Assembly (NCBI GenBank): GCA_916048095.2
Contig: OU696579.1
Location: 4,937,998 to 5,001,997 of the forward strand
Length of the DNA stretch: 64,000 nt
Direction of reading: 5' to 3'
From: Sacculina carcini
Taxonomy: Eukaryota > Arthropoda > Thecostraca > Sacculinidae
In this document: one piece after another, positions 30,331 to 33,945 of the stretch
Layout: every line of letters begins with the position of its first letter
Numbering within the stretch: the stretch's first letter is position 1
Position numbers and translations under genes: made by a program
The notes under the pieces: generated by a model
Database searches by the model: none
What the model saw: the letters and a program-made list of their open reading frames with translations, nothing else
Told to the model about the DNA's origin: nothing

Positions 30331-31579
30331 TAATGCAAATACACATTAATGCAATACATATTCATGCATATTCATGCAAATACACATTTGTACATTCATG
30401 GAATATTCCTGCAAATACACACCAACATTCAACCACACACACTCTCACATCTACATATTGATACAAACATAAGCACGTTGACAGATATCACCTCTCAAGT
30501 CCAAATTCTCACTGAACATAACTTTCGGCAGTATAATGATGACATACACGCATGTATGGCGTAATTAATTGGCAGCATCAATACCTATTTTTTCAACATC
30601 ATCTATCTACATCCACTAGTATAATCGTCATTGATCACGTGGTTAATCTATTTGTATGACTTCCTGATCGATTATCTCTTGAGACTGTTCCTAATAATTC
30701 TGATGTTGGAGCTGCTTCTGATGACATCAGGCAATCTATTGTATAGCCTAGGTGCGCAATTTCCAAATGCCCTAGATACCATATGCGGCTTACATCTCGG
30801 TTGGCTCAGCATATTACATCCAGATATGCTTCCTAAGTCATATGTCCGTGGAATATATTTCAATTTAATTGCGCATATATTTCCATTAAACTAAAACTAT
30901 TTGCTTTTTGAGTGCTTTCATTGCTTTTTCCTCATGAAATTTCCATCAAACGGTACAATGATTCAACACAGACGGTATAGAAAGGTCAGTTTATAAAAAC
31001 ATATATTTTAAGAGAACGCCAACAGAACGATTGATGATTTCACAGGCATTGCCGTGATCTTGTCAGTGGCATGTGCGGTTTTGTGTGGGCGACATTTACC
31101 GGTGTGAGAGTTGAGGCCTTGGTACCAGGGCTCGTCCTTCTCTTGATTGTGCGCGAACTTGAGCGATAACTGTCCGATATTGACTCGCTGGGAGGTCGAA
31201 CACAGAACGTTTCCTACAGAATAAACACCACCCAACACACGACTTTTGTGAGCTTGAGAGAAGCAAGGGACTTGATCATGCAGCGTAAGAGGGTTCTTGC
31301 TGACCTTGTACTGTACGGCTTTGGTCCAGGTTGGTGCCTCTTGAAACACAGGCGGAAAATCGTTCAGCTTGAGCGCTGCAGTTGCATGTCGTGCAGCCGA
31401 AAAGTTGGCGTCGTCAGTGGCTGCGCAAAGTCTTCCAACACCACTGGTTCCATTCGAGCGAATTTTGGCGGCAGCATTGGCGTTCTGGGACCGACATCTA
31501 CGCTCAACTCCGCTCAACCGTGACGAGTTGGGCGGTACTGTCACTCGGTCATTCGGAGGGCTTCTTTGCCACATGGTGA
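2489..31579 (-). CDS. DNAH3: Axonemal dynein heavy chain 3-type gene, N-terminal tail exons (spliced, 3' part outside window)
   Basis: Inner-arm axonemal dynein heavy chain: the tail that binds intermediate and light chains and anchors the motor to the doublet microtubule. Twelve coding exons (about 680 residues) were placed by AG/GT borders, and almost every junction keeps the reading phase. The joined protein follows the heavy-chain tail in order: PPMSP..LRALQEDM, KYRYKQYVSRIIED, GDFYRSMK...LTDPAERKRL, RPPVPWR...HPIMRRL, WIPQCAEVF, FSVVAAFMS, DVPRVERLMF and HCFEKYFDILNG. The PMSP block, the tyrosine-rich KYRYKQY block and the WIP..F..NLAP segment resemble human DNAH3 more than DNAH7 or DNAH12 as I remember them; DNAH14 is the main alternative. 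Motor exons lie beyond base 1. The junction of the first two coding exons is unresolved. Introns reach 13.6 kb and carry nested transposons. An X-box lies upstream. Confidence 0.9.
2947..3019 (-). CDS. DNAH3: DNAH3 coding exon 11
   Basis: Seventy-three bp encoding YFDILNGKMHLDLEDFV and following residues. The first base completes the lysine codon begun in exon 10, giving FEKYFDILNG, a close match to the KY..LLNG.A..D...F motif of dynein heavy-chain tails. The acceptor is TTTGCAG and the donor is TCG|GTGCGC, phase 0. Confidence 0.85.
3261..3663. mobile_element. hAT-type MITE, CAGTGGCGGATC family, copy 1 (interrupted)
   Basis: The left end reads CTGTGGCGGATCAAGAATGC and the right end GGATCCACCAGTG, an imperfect terminal inverted repeat. 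A second copy at 32579-32802 shares the interior (TTTTGGGGGCGATC...GTCATGTACATGCATCA) and shows the uninterrupted sequence. Copy 1 is split by another MITE at 3368-3541. No coding capacity. The hAT label rests on the ends and the 8-bp target duplication seen around copy 2. Confidence 0.75.
3368..3541. mobile_element. hAT-type MITE, CAGAGCCG family, copy 1, nested in another MITE
   Basis: 174 bp beginning CAGAGCCGTTGCGAGG and ending CTACGGCTCTG, flanked on both sides by the perfect 8-bp duplication CTTATATC (3360-3367 and 3542-3549). The uninterrupted host repeat at 32579-32802 has a single copy of this octamer, which confirms the insertion. The interior is marked by long GGGGCCCC-type blocks. 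Related copies lie at 35712-35984 and 44403-44588. Confidence 0.88.
3858..3993 (-). CDS. DNAH3: DNAH3 coding exon 10
   Basis: 136 bp encoding VKEANECLRVVHMDEKIVCD to APLNYLHCFE. The acceptor is TTTGCAG and the donor AAAA|GTACAG; the phase (2 bases in, 2 bases out) fits both neighbours. It matches the tail segment of heavy chains in which an acidic stretch with two or three valines is followed by YL..FEKY. The dynein assignment of this exon is strong. Confidence 0.88.
4345..4654 (-). CDS. DNAH3: DNAH3 coding exon 9
   Basis: 310 bp, about 103 codons, ending VVYDIVNGIRDVPRVERLMF before a canonical GTAAGT donor. The last part is the conserved heavy-chain block D..V..I..VPR.E..LF. The middle carries a hydrophilic insert (TDNINQPDTDQTESLKAREP) not expected in vertebrate relatives. 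The acceptor is the least sure point: the phase-0 choice is GAAG|GAGTC at 4654, without a good pyrimidine tract, and an in-frame stop lies a little upstream. Confidence 0.83.
5143..5329. mobile_element. hAT-type MITE, CAGTGGCGGCACC family
   Basis: About 187 bp with inverted ends: left CAGTGGCGGCACCAG, right CTGGCGCCGCCACTG. The flanks CATATCTG and CATATATG differ at one of eight bases, consistent with an aged 8-bp target duplication. No protein is encoded. Part of the interior (GAGCAT...TTCATGTTTCG) recurs, inverted, at about 32840-32950. It lies in the dynein intron between exons 8 and 9. Confidence 0.8.
5444..5648 (-). CDS. DNAH3: DNAH3 coding exon 8
   Basis: 205 bp; the first base completes a glutamine codon from exon 7, giving EQWIPQCAEVF. 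It continues through NLAPRS and FSVVAAFMSRCLRGVV to a CA|GTGAGA donor in phase 0. Human DNAH3, as I recall it, has WIP.CAQLF, HFAPKS and ..VASFMS..LRELV at the same places, which is the main reason for choosing DNAH3 over other inner-arm chains. The acceptor is CGGCAG with a modest pyrimidine tract. Confidence 0.9.
5649..6273. other. Dynein intron, AT-rich, no recognised feature
   Basis: No gene, repeat or transposon end was recognised. Plus-strand open frames here are short and end in AT-rich sequence. Confidence 0.5.
6274..6399 (-). CDS. DNAH3: DNAH3 coding exon 7
   Basis: 126 bp (42 codons) reading YDSLRLVNFIQLCRNQLPL to CARRTLIEQ. The acceptor is GAACACAG and the donor ACA|GTGAGC, phase 2 at both ends, fitting exons 6 and 8. 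It encodes the tail segment F.dLR.v....L....LPL.......I...C..A...L...W that links the HP.M block to WIP. An in-frame TGA follows directly after the donor, which supports the exon end. Confidence 0.87.
6400..6856. other. Dynein intron, AT-rich
   Basis: Very AT-rich (notably 6520-6660) with a short TATATA/CACACA run at 6828-6852 directly beside the donor of exon 6. No gene was seen. Confidence 0.5.
6857..6982 (-). CDS. DNAH3: DNAH3 coding exon 6
   Basis: 126 bp encoding PVIIRPPVPWRLQHTAALQR and QHLFIAHPIMRRLNKIWHD. The acceptor is GATCACAG and the donor GACAG|GTGCGT. The VIxxPVPW...HL...HP.M..L..LW pattern is diagnostic of the tail of DNAH1/3/6/7/12/14-type inner-arm dyneins. The donor lies directly beside a CA/TA microsatellite. 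Confidence 0.92.
7040..7800. other. AT-rich intron with ATTACTACCA-type short repeats
   Basis: From about 7081 to 7180 the motif CAATTACTAC is repeated imperfectly. From 7180 to 7780 the sequence is extremely AT-rich and has no open frame of note. A TATGTATG/TGTGTG tract ends it near 7800. Confidence 0.6.
7871..8008 (-). CDS. DNAH3: DNAH3 coding exon 5
   Basis: 138 bp encoding QFIAGELEEIRGDFYRSMK and VLTDPAERKRLRIYGYYKS. The acceptor is GTCCACAG and the donor TATCG|GTAAGT. The E...DY..SM......vL.DP.ERKRL pattern is the conserved segment before VPW in inner-arm dynein heavy chains. The intron upstream of it (8009-21648) is 13.6 kb and holds the LINE, the LTR element, the interlocked inverted repeats and the hAT element. 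Confidence 0.92.
8281..8925. repeat. CA-rich microsatellite tract with ATTAC repeat
   Basis: CA runs at about 8290-8325, 8400-8435 and 8485-8515, ATTAC repeats at 8322-8348, then to about 8900 a diffuse mixture of ACACA and ACAACA. The segment CATTTATATCGCGCTTTTCA near 8358 is a common dispersed repeat type in marine invertebrate DNA. Open frames on both strands follow only from the repeat and are not genes. The tract borders the 3' end of the LINE on its right. Confidence 0.85.
8927..9612 (-). mobile_element. LINE, 3' part: reverse transcriptase C-terminal domain and tail
   Basis: 227 open codons of the thumb and C-terminal region of a CR1/L2-group reverse transcriptase: LDSSLYLDPHISDIIRCC, IFSKIQYCYSLL, LRKLQSIIKNACRMIFNLP, YLFDLLSYK and FSILGPRIYNRL. 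It continues exactly from the frame left at 13987, the two halves being parted by the LTR element at 9613-13986. An AATAAA overlaps the stop. The element ends next to a CA-rich tract, in keeping with the microsatellite tails of this LINE group. Confidence 0.93.
9613..9984 (+). repeat. 5' LTR
   Basis: Matches 13615-13986 at all but two positions. Starts TGTGTTCATATATTC and ends TTCTTACA. The 12 bases after it (9985-9996, AGCTATTTCGGC) stand where a primer binding site is expected. Confidence 0.93.
10021..10740 (+). CDS. gag of the LTR element
   Basis: 239 codons. The N-terminal part has the retrotransposon capsid-like pattern (FDGSGDVAQWLAKVKLV and VFMTDLRRLARLAG). The C-terminal end has two nucleic-acid binding zinc knuckles, CLKCGGSHFTRFC and CWTCGEAGHIARNC. 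It would package the element RNA. The gag of the related element at 48.9 kb aligns along its length. The pol frame follows in a different, overlapping frame, an arrangement usual in such families. Confidence 0.88.
   Translation: MSNSVKIRDMIRSFDGSGDVAQWLAKVKLVAELNDIYEVSKVIPLFLEGAAFAVYAEMDARDKDDANKIEDTLLAAFATNAFSAYEEFSRRIWKDEPVDVFMTDLRRLARLAGVESDMLLMRAFIVGLPSVVSRELRAVSKVDEMTLSGVVQRARCLMSELNETPVIAAAANDTQRRVIPARKRCLKCGGSHFTRFCRSVRRGDFTCWTCGEAGHIARNCHQGNDNGRTSAPAVLPREE
10741..13595 (+). CDS. pol region of the LTR element (protease, RT, RNase H, integrase)
   Basis: The open frame overlaps the end of gag. In order it shows an aspartic protease start (VLVDSGCTNSMVAP), reverse transcriptase (VMDYRELNKF, LTRLGFGLNCAP and the catalytic AYLDDILV), RNase H (WCDASNLATGV and MTDSVTVCSWL), and integrase with an HHCC zinc finger (H..H...C..C) and the DDE core (SIDTTHF, LLLDNSATF, NGVVERNHRTIK). 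The C-terminal tail is basic. These are standard LTR-retrotransposon replication enzymes. Confidence 0.9.
13615..13986 (+). repeat. 3' LTR
   Basis: 372 bp, near-identical partner of 9613-9984, preceded by a purine-rich tract and followed by the CATAG target duplication. Confidence 0.93.
13987..17561 (-). mobile_element. LINE (CR1/L2 group), 5' part: PHD-finger ORF1, endonuclease and first half of reverse transcriptase
   Basis: Reading leftwards: ORF1 (17561 to about 16290), an apurinic-type endonuclease (about 16200-15500: LNFRSIRSKI, ESWLS, GDFN), then reverse transcriptase (NYRPI near 14600, LDFSAAFDTVNH, GVPQGSVLGPLLFNMYL, FADDIQIL). It continues at 9612-8927 beyond the LTR insertion. ORF2 is damaged by at least two stops, one just after GDFNL at about 15650 and one at about 14461, so this copy cannot be active. 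Total length without the insertion is about 4.3 kb plus any 5' leader. Confidence 0.92.
16290..17561 (-). CDS. LINE ORF1 protein with PHD-type finger and CCHC knuckles, one internal stop
   Basis: It starts MSVVNKPTGLQ at 17561 and has a PHD-like zinc finger (C..C..A...CC.KC...VHVKC....C..C) in the first 80 residues. A proline-rich repeat follows (LLPTPTS, near 17060-17150), then a basic RRM-like stretch and, after one in-frame TGA near 16545, cysteine-histidine knuckles (KCQRHGHKSDMC, CGWCAGKHTTKSCP). ORF1 proteins of CR1/L2-type LINEs bind their RNA. The stop probably arose by a CGA-to-TGA change. It overlaps the start of ORF2. Confidence 0.85.
17575..17700. repeat. CA microsatellite at the LINE 5' border
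   Basis: ACACACAC runs with interspersed GCACA between about 17618 and 17690. The frames open across it are low-complexity artefacts. Confidence 0.85.
17763..18593. repeat. Two interlocked inverted-repeat pairs (related foldback/MITE ends)
   Basis: Block X (about 17763-17825, CTACCCACTTAGCGACAATG) recurs inverted at about 18400-18457. Block Y (about 17833-17966, beginning ATAGACCTGTTAGCGACAGT) recurs inverted at about 18461-18590. The order is X, Y, then X inverted, Y inverted, so neither pair encloses the other. X and Y starts share TTAGCGACA.TG.CATTTTGA, so both are ends of one family. The interior holds AACCT-type repeats. No transposase frame. Confidence 0.82.
18094..18235. repeat. AACCT (TTAGG-type) degenerate array
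   Basis: Repeated CCTAACCTAA with AACCAGCC and AACCAAACC variants. It resembles a degenerate pentanucleotide telomere-like satellite. Similar short arrays flank the Gypsy fossil at 36638-36671 and 39577-39591. Confidence 0.8.
18600..19100. other. CA microsatellites and unassigned intron sequence
   Basis: CA runs at 18609-18650 and 18789-18820, and ATCAACATCAAC short repeats near 18840-18858. The rest is unassigned. The minus-strand open frames are repeat-driven. Confidence 0.7.
19520..21127. mobile_element. Non-autonomous hAT-type transposon
   Basis: 1,608 bp starting TAGTGATGC and ending GCATCTCTA (inverse of TAGAGATGC), flanked by the perfect 8-bp duplication CCCTCTCC (19512-19519 and 21128-21135). 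This start and 8-bp duplication are typical of hAT elements. The subterminal parts on both sides are rich in runs of T and A. A 24-bp unit (TAGTACGAGT.TAATTGACG) is repeated three times at about 19637-19710. There is no transposase frame. It is intronic to the dynein gene. Confidence 0.9.
21297..21383 (-). repeat. tRNA-Val-like sequence (SINE head or tRNA pseudogene)
   Basis: On the minus strand GGTGTAGTGGTAGCAC resembles box A, CCCGC-CTCACAA-GCGGG forms an anticodon arm with anticodon CAC, and GGTTTGAAACCC resembles box B. The T-stem and acceptor stem do not pair well, so a working tRNA is unlikely. A tRNA-derived SINE or pseudogene fits best. Confidence 0.6.
21649..21795 (-). CDS. DNAH3: DNAH3 coding exon 4
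   Basis: 147 bp encoding YKQYVSRIIEDRHFASLSEA and NILTHINGIIAY. The acceptor is AAATCAG and the donor GTACAG|GTGTAC; phase 2 at both ends fits exons 3 and 5, giving KYRYKQYVSR and IIAYRQFIAG across the joins. It corresponds to the tyrosine-rich region before the conserved tail in DNAH3. It stands alone between two element-filled introns of 13.6 and 6.6 kb. Confidence 0.86.
21829..22258. repeat. LINE-tail-like sequence and AGGAATAC minisatellite
   Basis: ATTAC repeats at 21829-21850. TTGGGCGCTTCCGGTACAT at about 22036-22054 also occurs at 43139-43158, in a LINE 3' end. Then come short units of TAGTG and TATAATATA. From 22185 to 22258 the unit CAGGAATA is repeated about eight times. The minisatellite runs straight into the left end of the P-like element. 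Confidence 0.65.
23338..23574 (-). pseudogene. Fragment of P-like transposase
   Basis: 78 open codons including KELHPRCSYEYLRHIVALPS and KRKLQDITPSID. In P/THAP9-type transposases a (Y)..LR....LP..RTL segment comes just before the catalytic core, so this is a remnant of that region. The minus-strand sequence further left (about 22640-22930) also looks like decayed coding DNA. Confidence 0.55.
23809..27541 (+). mobile_element. Ty3/Gypsy LTR retrotransposon, broken
   Basis: The end repeats are 268 bp each (23809-24076 and 27274-27541), starting TGTGGGAG and ending TTGAACA, with target duplication ACAAC (23804-23808 and 27542-27546). They differ at roughly ten positions (about 4 percent), so the element is moderately young. 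Parts seen: gag with zinc knuckles (CLRCGRHH, CRRCGKLGHF), protease, reverse transcriptase and RNase H. It appears incomplete (at least one break). TGGCGAAGCCGACAG directly after the left LTR is a typical tRNA primer site and overlaps the gag start. It is inserted in the P-like transposon. Confidence 0.93.
24025..27267 (+). CDS. Gypsy gag-pol region of the element
   Basis: One long frame. Gag lies in the first 270 residues with two zinc knuckles near residues 245-275, followed by an aspartic-protease-like segment (FALLDTEADITVAG). The reverse transcriptase shows LCVDLTKFHRCIQ, FDAAKGYHQCPL, FGRYMFRRAPYG and the catalytic RIIDDVIIYG. RNase H shows YLHTDASRLNGLY, ELELLAIVWAL and LTDHRPLVPIL. 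The C-terminal part is atypical for the family. The element should be regarded as a fossil. Confidence 0.85.
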   Translation: MLFVRYGYLVNTVSDLNMAKPTGSSDTHSISDSSFSWSGKISVPAKLDLSIDRSEAFTLWRERWTDYVLLSGLKSQSREVQMAVFRSCISDESLRIVKSLDIAETDNKNVNVILRHSDVYAKGQVNEVIERKNFNSRVQRSGECFDDFLISLRELGMSCNFCDKCQDSLVRDRIVVGMRDTASIKKLCSVKSSDLPTAIDICRAEEAASRDTEKIETDRVDRVHGVRSGFSKHASRAPSISEPECLRCGRHHARKGKCAAHDQKCRRCGKLGHFATKGKISFDDRDRAENITVANKQWKSRYVSAAIVSSVMSVRAPRVDVVVDERLTVFALLDTEADITVAGVDVLESFEHINNLLPSIDRPYSADGTRMCPIGKCPTTVSLGESSIEVDVHVLKGVSGMLLSWNVCRELGIIPRDYPDQLKPSVVNIVAETNDRKRISSAEDVISEFRGVFSEEIKCLPGESFEIIVADGSRPHSVTAPRRVSLPLRDALKGELHSLESQGIITRVTEPTEWCSPIVVTPKKGGKIRLCVDLTKFHRCIQRELFQSSTPAECVASLVTAEAKCFAVFDAAKGYHQCPLSPESQPLTTFITPFGRYMFRRAPYGISSISDHYNRRMDEALEGLTGVQRIIDDVIIYGSSKKELQERATNFLVRCRERKITLNRSKVQYMLPRCKFAGFEVSASAYAIDTALNEAISKFPVPTNLTNLRSFFGMCNQISSFSPDLSKWLVPFRGLLSTKNTFLWEDRHTAAFHETRKALSSQDVLKYFDAKAPTYLHTDASRLNGLYFMLQQKQPNGEMGVVQCGSRFLNDAESRYAAIELELLAIVWALKKCRPFLSGLEHFEVLTDHRPLVPILNSKSIDDLSNPRLQRLWFKLEEIGPFSAQWVPGKQHTAADALSRHPVSSAAEKNEADDGTTIAACVTTDPEVPDLNLHQLKAESAADRELQMLQQTIMDRFPDRKGDMNNKLQRYWPGRYQRLNRAKPGKQRRVTVSRDQGVDQLWSDRREIAASSIPRQDAQRTSGSSQPTTHSSEIRPRSEARSPANKCIIRRRRSTEERGAMEINWLSSLSPKANRSHEND
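27546..27758 (-). pseudogene. THAP-domain start of the P-like transposase
   Basis: It begins MPNKCGVVNCNGNYC at a clear ATG (27758). M-P-x-x-C-x4-C is the N-terminal half of the C2CH THAP zinc finger, the DNA-binding domain of P-element transposases and their domesticated relatives. The expected remaining zinc ligands are not seen in this frame, and the frame runs into the Gypsy insertion. A damaged copy of the same segment is at 53290-53520. Confidence 0.65.
28092..28205. repeat. Probable LINE 3' tail remnant
   Basis: TAGTGGTAATAATGG...TCACTAGATCTGCTTGTAATTA resembles the LINE end at about 43170-43230 (GGTGGTAATAGTGC... GGATTTGCCTGTAATTA). With the piece left of the P-like transposon at 22036-22100 it may be the two halves of one LINE tail parted by that transposon. 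Confidence 0.45.
28436..28570 (-). CDS. DNAH3: DNAH3 coding exon 3
   Basis: 135 bp encoding SPSPPMSPHGQHLRALQEDM and LLALEPSIEDKY. The acceptor is GTTGTGACACAG after a pyrimidine-rich stretch and the donor is TACAG|GTGTGC, both phase 2. The PMSP..QL...LQ.E(D)M block followed by an acidic stretch and a tyrosine cluster recurs in the human DNAH3 N-terminus as I recall it. This is the strongest sign that the gene is DNAH3 rather than another inner-arm chain. Confidence 0.85.
28571..29064. other. Dynein intron 2, no recognised feature
   Basis: Mostly AT-rich sequence. The minus-strand frame at 28696-28884 has no recognisable domain and is taken as chance. Confidence 0.5.
29065..29162 (-). CDS. 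DNAH3: DNAH3 coding exon 2
   Basis: 98 bp encoding NYKRTIRSTRARKIVRYNSL and SPSKNKFIRAK. The acceptor has an excellent tract (TTTATATTTGTCTGTATTGGCAG) and the donor is AAAAG|GTAAGT. Phase 2 at the end fits exon 3. The basic SxLSPxK stretch recalls the region before PMSP in DNAH3. The start is phase 0, which does not fit the obvious donor of the first coding exon (phase 1), so either a small exon is missing between them or another donor is used. Confidence 0.75.
29490..29745 (-). mobile_element. tRNA-derived SINE
   Basis: The minus strand starts with CCTCGTAGCCGAGTGGCTAAGAC (read in two parts: CCTCGTAGCCGAGTGG is box A-like) and has GGTTTCGATTCCCTGG as box B, the promoter pair of a tRNA. The pattern resembles a Leu/Ser tRNA with a long variable part. 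A 15-bp unit (CTCTCGTGCACAGAG) is duplicated in tandem between the boxes. A 150-bp non-tRNA body follows. No tail repeat was identified with certainty. Confidence 0.6.
30040..30335. repeat. CACACT(CACATA) microsatellite
   Basis: About 300 bp of ACACACACTCACATACACAC-type repeat ending in a pure CA run at 30290-30328. All open frames across it are artefacts of the repeat. Confidence 0.9.
30631..30900 (-). mobile_element. LINE reverse transcriptase C-terminal remnant
   Basis: The minus strand reads SRAFGNCAPRLYNRLPDVIR, the APxLWNxLP-type motif that closes the coding region of CR1/L2/Jockey-group LINEs, followed by RNSLKR. Only the last 80 or so codons are present. Confidence 0.8.
31100..31579 (-). 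CDS. DNAH3: DNAH3 first coding exon
   Basis: The ATG at 31574 lies in ACCATGT, five bases after an AG with a pyrimidine-rich run upstream (TACTTTTTTCACCATATTTC), so the first coding exon probably follows a 5' UTR intron. It encodes about 158 residues, basic and low in structure at first, then FPPVFQEAPTWTKAVQYKVS, which resembles the (Y/F)PP...Q..SWT.A segment near the DNAH3 N-terminus. The donor at 31099 (ACCG|GTAAAT) is fair and leaves phase 1. The open frame goes on to 31008, but that part looks intronic. Membership of the dynein gene is an inference from position, strand and this weak similarity. Confidence 0.65.
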
Positions 31580-31796
31580 CTGGTGATTGACCAGAAATAT
31601 GGTGAAAAAAGTATACAAAATGTAAGGTAGCATGACAATGTCTATCACATATTTCACGTTTTATGTGTCTTTATGACAGCACTGGCAATTTTACTGTGCG
31701 ACCATAAATGTCAAGTAATTACGCTTTGTGCAAATACATAGAACAAAGATTAATCAGTTTATTATTGTAATAAATAACCATAATTTCAGTGCATAT

Positions 31797-31802
<6 letters not shown>

Positions 31803-31835
<33 letters not shown>

Positions 31836-31836
31836 T
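31803..31836. repeat. AT dinucleotide microsatellite
   Basis: Uninterrupted TATATA run in the presumed 5' UTR intron of the dynein gene. Confidence 0.9.
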
Positions 31837-31912
31837 TGAATGTATGAATTGATGTTAATAAAACAACATCCACTCAGCGGCATTTTAGACATTCTTTGTG
31901 ATTTTTACTCAC

Positions 31913-32070
31913 CAAACCGTTATAATTAAATATATAGATTCTTCATTCAGATCACAACGCTATTCTTTGATATAGTCATATTATGAAACACCTTCAGAAC
32001 TGTCCCACAGACAAAACACTAGACTGTGTTGCCTGTTGTCATGTACTTAACGGTTATGCAGTTAGAAACC
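31913..32070 (-). other. Inferred 5' UTR exon of the dynein gene
   Basis: A strong minus-strand donor (TTTG|GTGAGT) lies at 31912/31913. The segment between it and the X-box has the size of a leader exon, and a good acceptor lies just before the first ATG at 31574. The right border (transcription start) is a guess. Confidence 0.4.
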
Positions 32071-32085
32071 GAGTGAACGGCGTGC

Positions 32086-32099
32086 GTTACCATGGCAAC
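32086..32099. promoter_or_regulatory. X-box (RFX transcription factor site)
   Basis: GTTACCATGGCAAC matches the X-box consensus GTNRCC-N(0-3)-RGYAAC with both half sites intact. RFX factors act through X-boxes, usually within a few hundred bases of the start of ciliary and flagellar genes, axonemal dyneins included. It lies 512 bp upstream of the dynein ATG and close to the inferred transcription start. Confidence 0.8.
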
Positions 32100-32578
32100 T
32101 CCACAAGTATTTAATCAATCACAGTCGTAAGCAACTTTCTCGCTCGCTTCAGTAGGCGTTCATTTGAGCTAATAGTCAAACATATTTATTCAGAAATGTG
32201 TCATAATAATTGTTTTATGTTTTTAATATATGTTTTACGAAACAATAGAATATTTAAACAAATATTTGTTGTAAAAAACTTATTAAAGAAAATACTATAT
32301 CATGATTTTTCGATATATTGATATATAATTTCTTATACTTGCTTGCTAATATTCATATTTATAAGTTAATATATTCCTAGAATGTCCGTGTGCATTGTAT
32401 ATGTAAGTGTATGTAAGTCATTTAATTACCTGAAATTTTGCAATTAAACCGCATTTTGTATTCAATTTTATTTTTAGTGTTATCAGTTGAATACTTGTAT
32501 TTATATTTTTCATTTAATTGTATGTTGATGATTGCTCTGTTTATACATGTTATTAACACATCACACGCTTGTGCTTGC

Positions 32579-32802
32579 CAGTGGCGGATCCAGAGTGCAA
32601 TTTTGGGAGGGGCTGAATTTTGGGGGCGATCCGTCATGTACATGCATCACTATGCAACGTCTTTGCGATGATGCTTATATCAACAAATTATACAGAAAAA
32701 TATTTTTCTTGACCTCTTAGTGAACGTCTTGGTTATGAGGAGTTCATGGGAAGAGTTTAGAGGGCTTCAGCCCCCTGAACCTTCCCTCTGGATCCGCCAG
32801 TG
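32579..32802. mobile_element. hAT-type MITE, CAGTGGCGGATC family, copy 2
   Basis: Begins CAGTGGCGGATCCAGAG and ends CTCTGGATCCGCCAGTG. The flanking octamers GTGCTTGC and GCGCTTAC agree at six of eight bases (aged target duplication). This copy is uninterrupted and serves as reference for copy 1 at 3261-3663. Confidence 0.85.
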
Positions 32803-32839
32803 GCGCTTACATGTGTGTTGTCAATATACTTTAATGACA

Positions 32840-33610
32840 GTCAGGGGTGGCGCCAAGCGGAAGCTAAGGGGGGCTTGACTATCCAAAAATATGCCAAACC
32901 TCCCAATAATCAGGACCATGAGCATTAAAAGTATTGTTCATGTTTCGTAGGGTGACCATACATCCACATTATCACGCATATACTCGTATGCTCGCTTTGG
33001 GGCTGTCCGACCTGTCCGGGTTCCTTTTGTAAAATGTTTCAAAAGTCCGGGGTTTGTATAGCTTGAGTAGCTAGATTCGATATGCTCCATCTAGGAGTGT
33101 ATAATGATTGCTTCGCGGCTAAAAGAAACGTCAACGAAAACATTTGTCATGGGTCCGTGAGGTCAATTTTTTAATGAAAGCCTAAATTTTTTTGTGAGCG
33201 CACAATTGTCTTTATTTCAGAGATTTGGAATATGGGTGACCCTATTATATATAATTGGTGATATTTTAGCGAAACATTGAGCTAAACTTATTAGCGCAAC
33301 TATTTGCAGTTTTTAGCGCATCAAAATGTCATTCTTGTCGTCAGTGAGGTGACAGTTGAAGCTCGTGAGCATGCAAACCTAGCACAACCGCCAATGCTCA
33401 AAACGTATTGTACTAATAGTTATGGAATGTAAAAAGTACAACCTTTTCCCATACGTGAGTTTTTCATAATTAAATGATTTTCACTACTCTTTTACGGGGG
33501 TTAGTGAGGTTTCTGCAAACAATTTATTTGCAACTTTTGAGCGCAAAACTTTGGGATTCGTTAGCGCAGCATTTCTTGATTTTTAGCGCTCTAAAAAGTC
33601 ACCCTAATAA
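32840..33610. repeat. Partial MITE and TAGGGTGAC-ended repeat
   Basis: About 32843-32950 resembles the inverse of the CAGTGGCGGCACC MITE. TAGGGTGACCATACATCC at 32948 and GTCACCCTA ending at 33606 look like the two ends of another short element, with TTTTAGCGC-type short repeats inside and a related GGGTGACCCTA at 33234. Assignment is tentative. Confidence 0.4.
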
Positions 33611-33945
33611 TAACTTACGCAAGCCAATAGTTTCATACTGTACCTACCACAATCTGAACTTTACTTTGAACAACACACTGGCAGATGAGCGCGAGTGGTT
33701 TCACTTGTTTGTTGAGACCTTGGGAAGTGATTGTCTCTAGCGAATGATTTCAATATTGAGCACACATTTTATCATCGTTCTCGTGATCATTCAATCTGAT
33801 CATTCATTTGATCACGAGCTTTGATTCAGCATCTTCTCAATCGTTAGGAGATTGTATCGATCATATGGGCCGGAGCGCAGTCGCTCAGATGGGAACAAAT
33901 CAGTTGTACGTGTGCAATCACAGTACATGGAGGTGTCCTTGCGCT
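33610..33945. other. Unassigned intergenic sequence
   Basis: No gene was recognised. A short repeated TGATCATTCAATC / TGATCATTCATTTG occurs near 33785-33810. Confidence 0.5.

Larger units (their letters stand above)
29163..31099. other. Dynein intron 1 with SINE, microsatellite and LINE remnant
   Basis: It holds AT-rich sequence (29163-29460), a SINE-like repeat (29490-29745), unassigned sequence (29750-29990), a CA/TCACA microsatellite (30040-30335) and a LINE fragment (30631-30900). A small undetected coding exon may also lie here. Confidence 0.6.

Noticed and set aside
30132-30461. Threonine-histidine frames
   Set aside because: CACACT microsatellite.
31008-31099. Extension of the first dynein exon to the end of its open frame
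   Set aside because: A usable donor (CCG|GTAAAT) lies at 31099 and the residues beyond it show no likeness to dynein; kept as intron.
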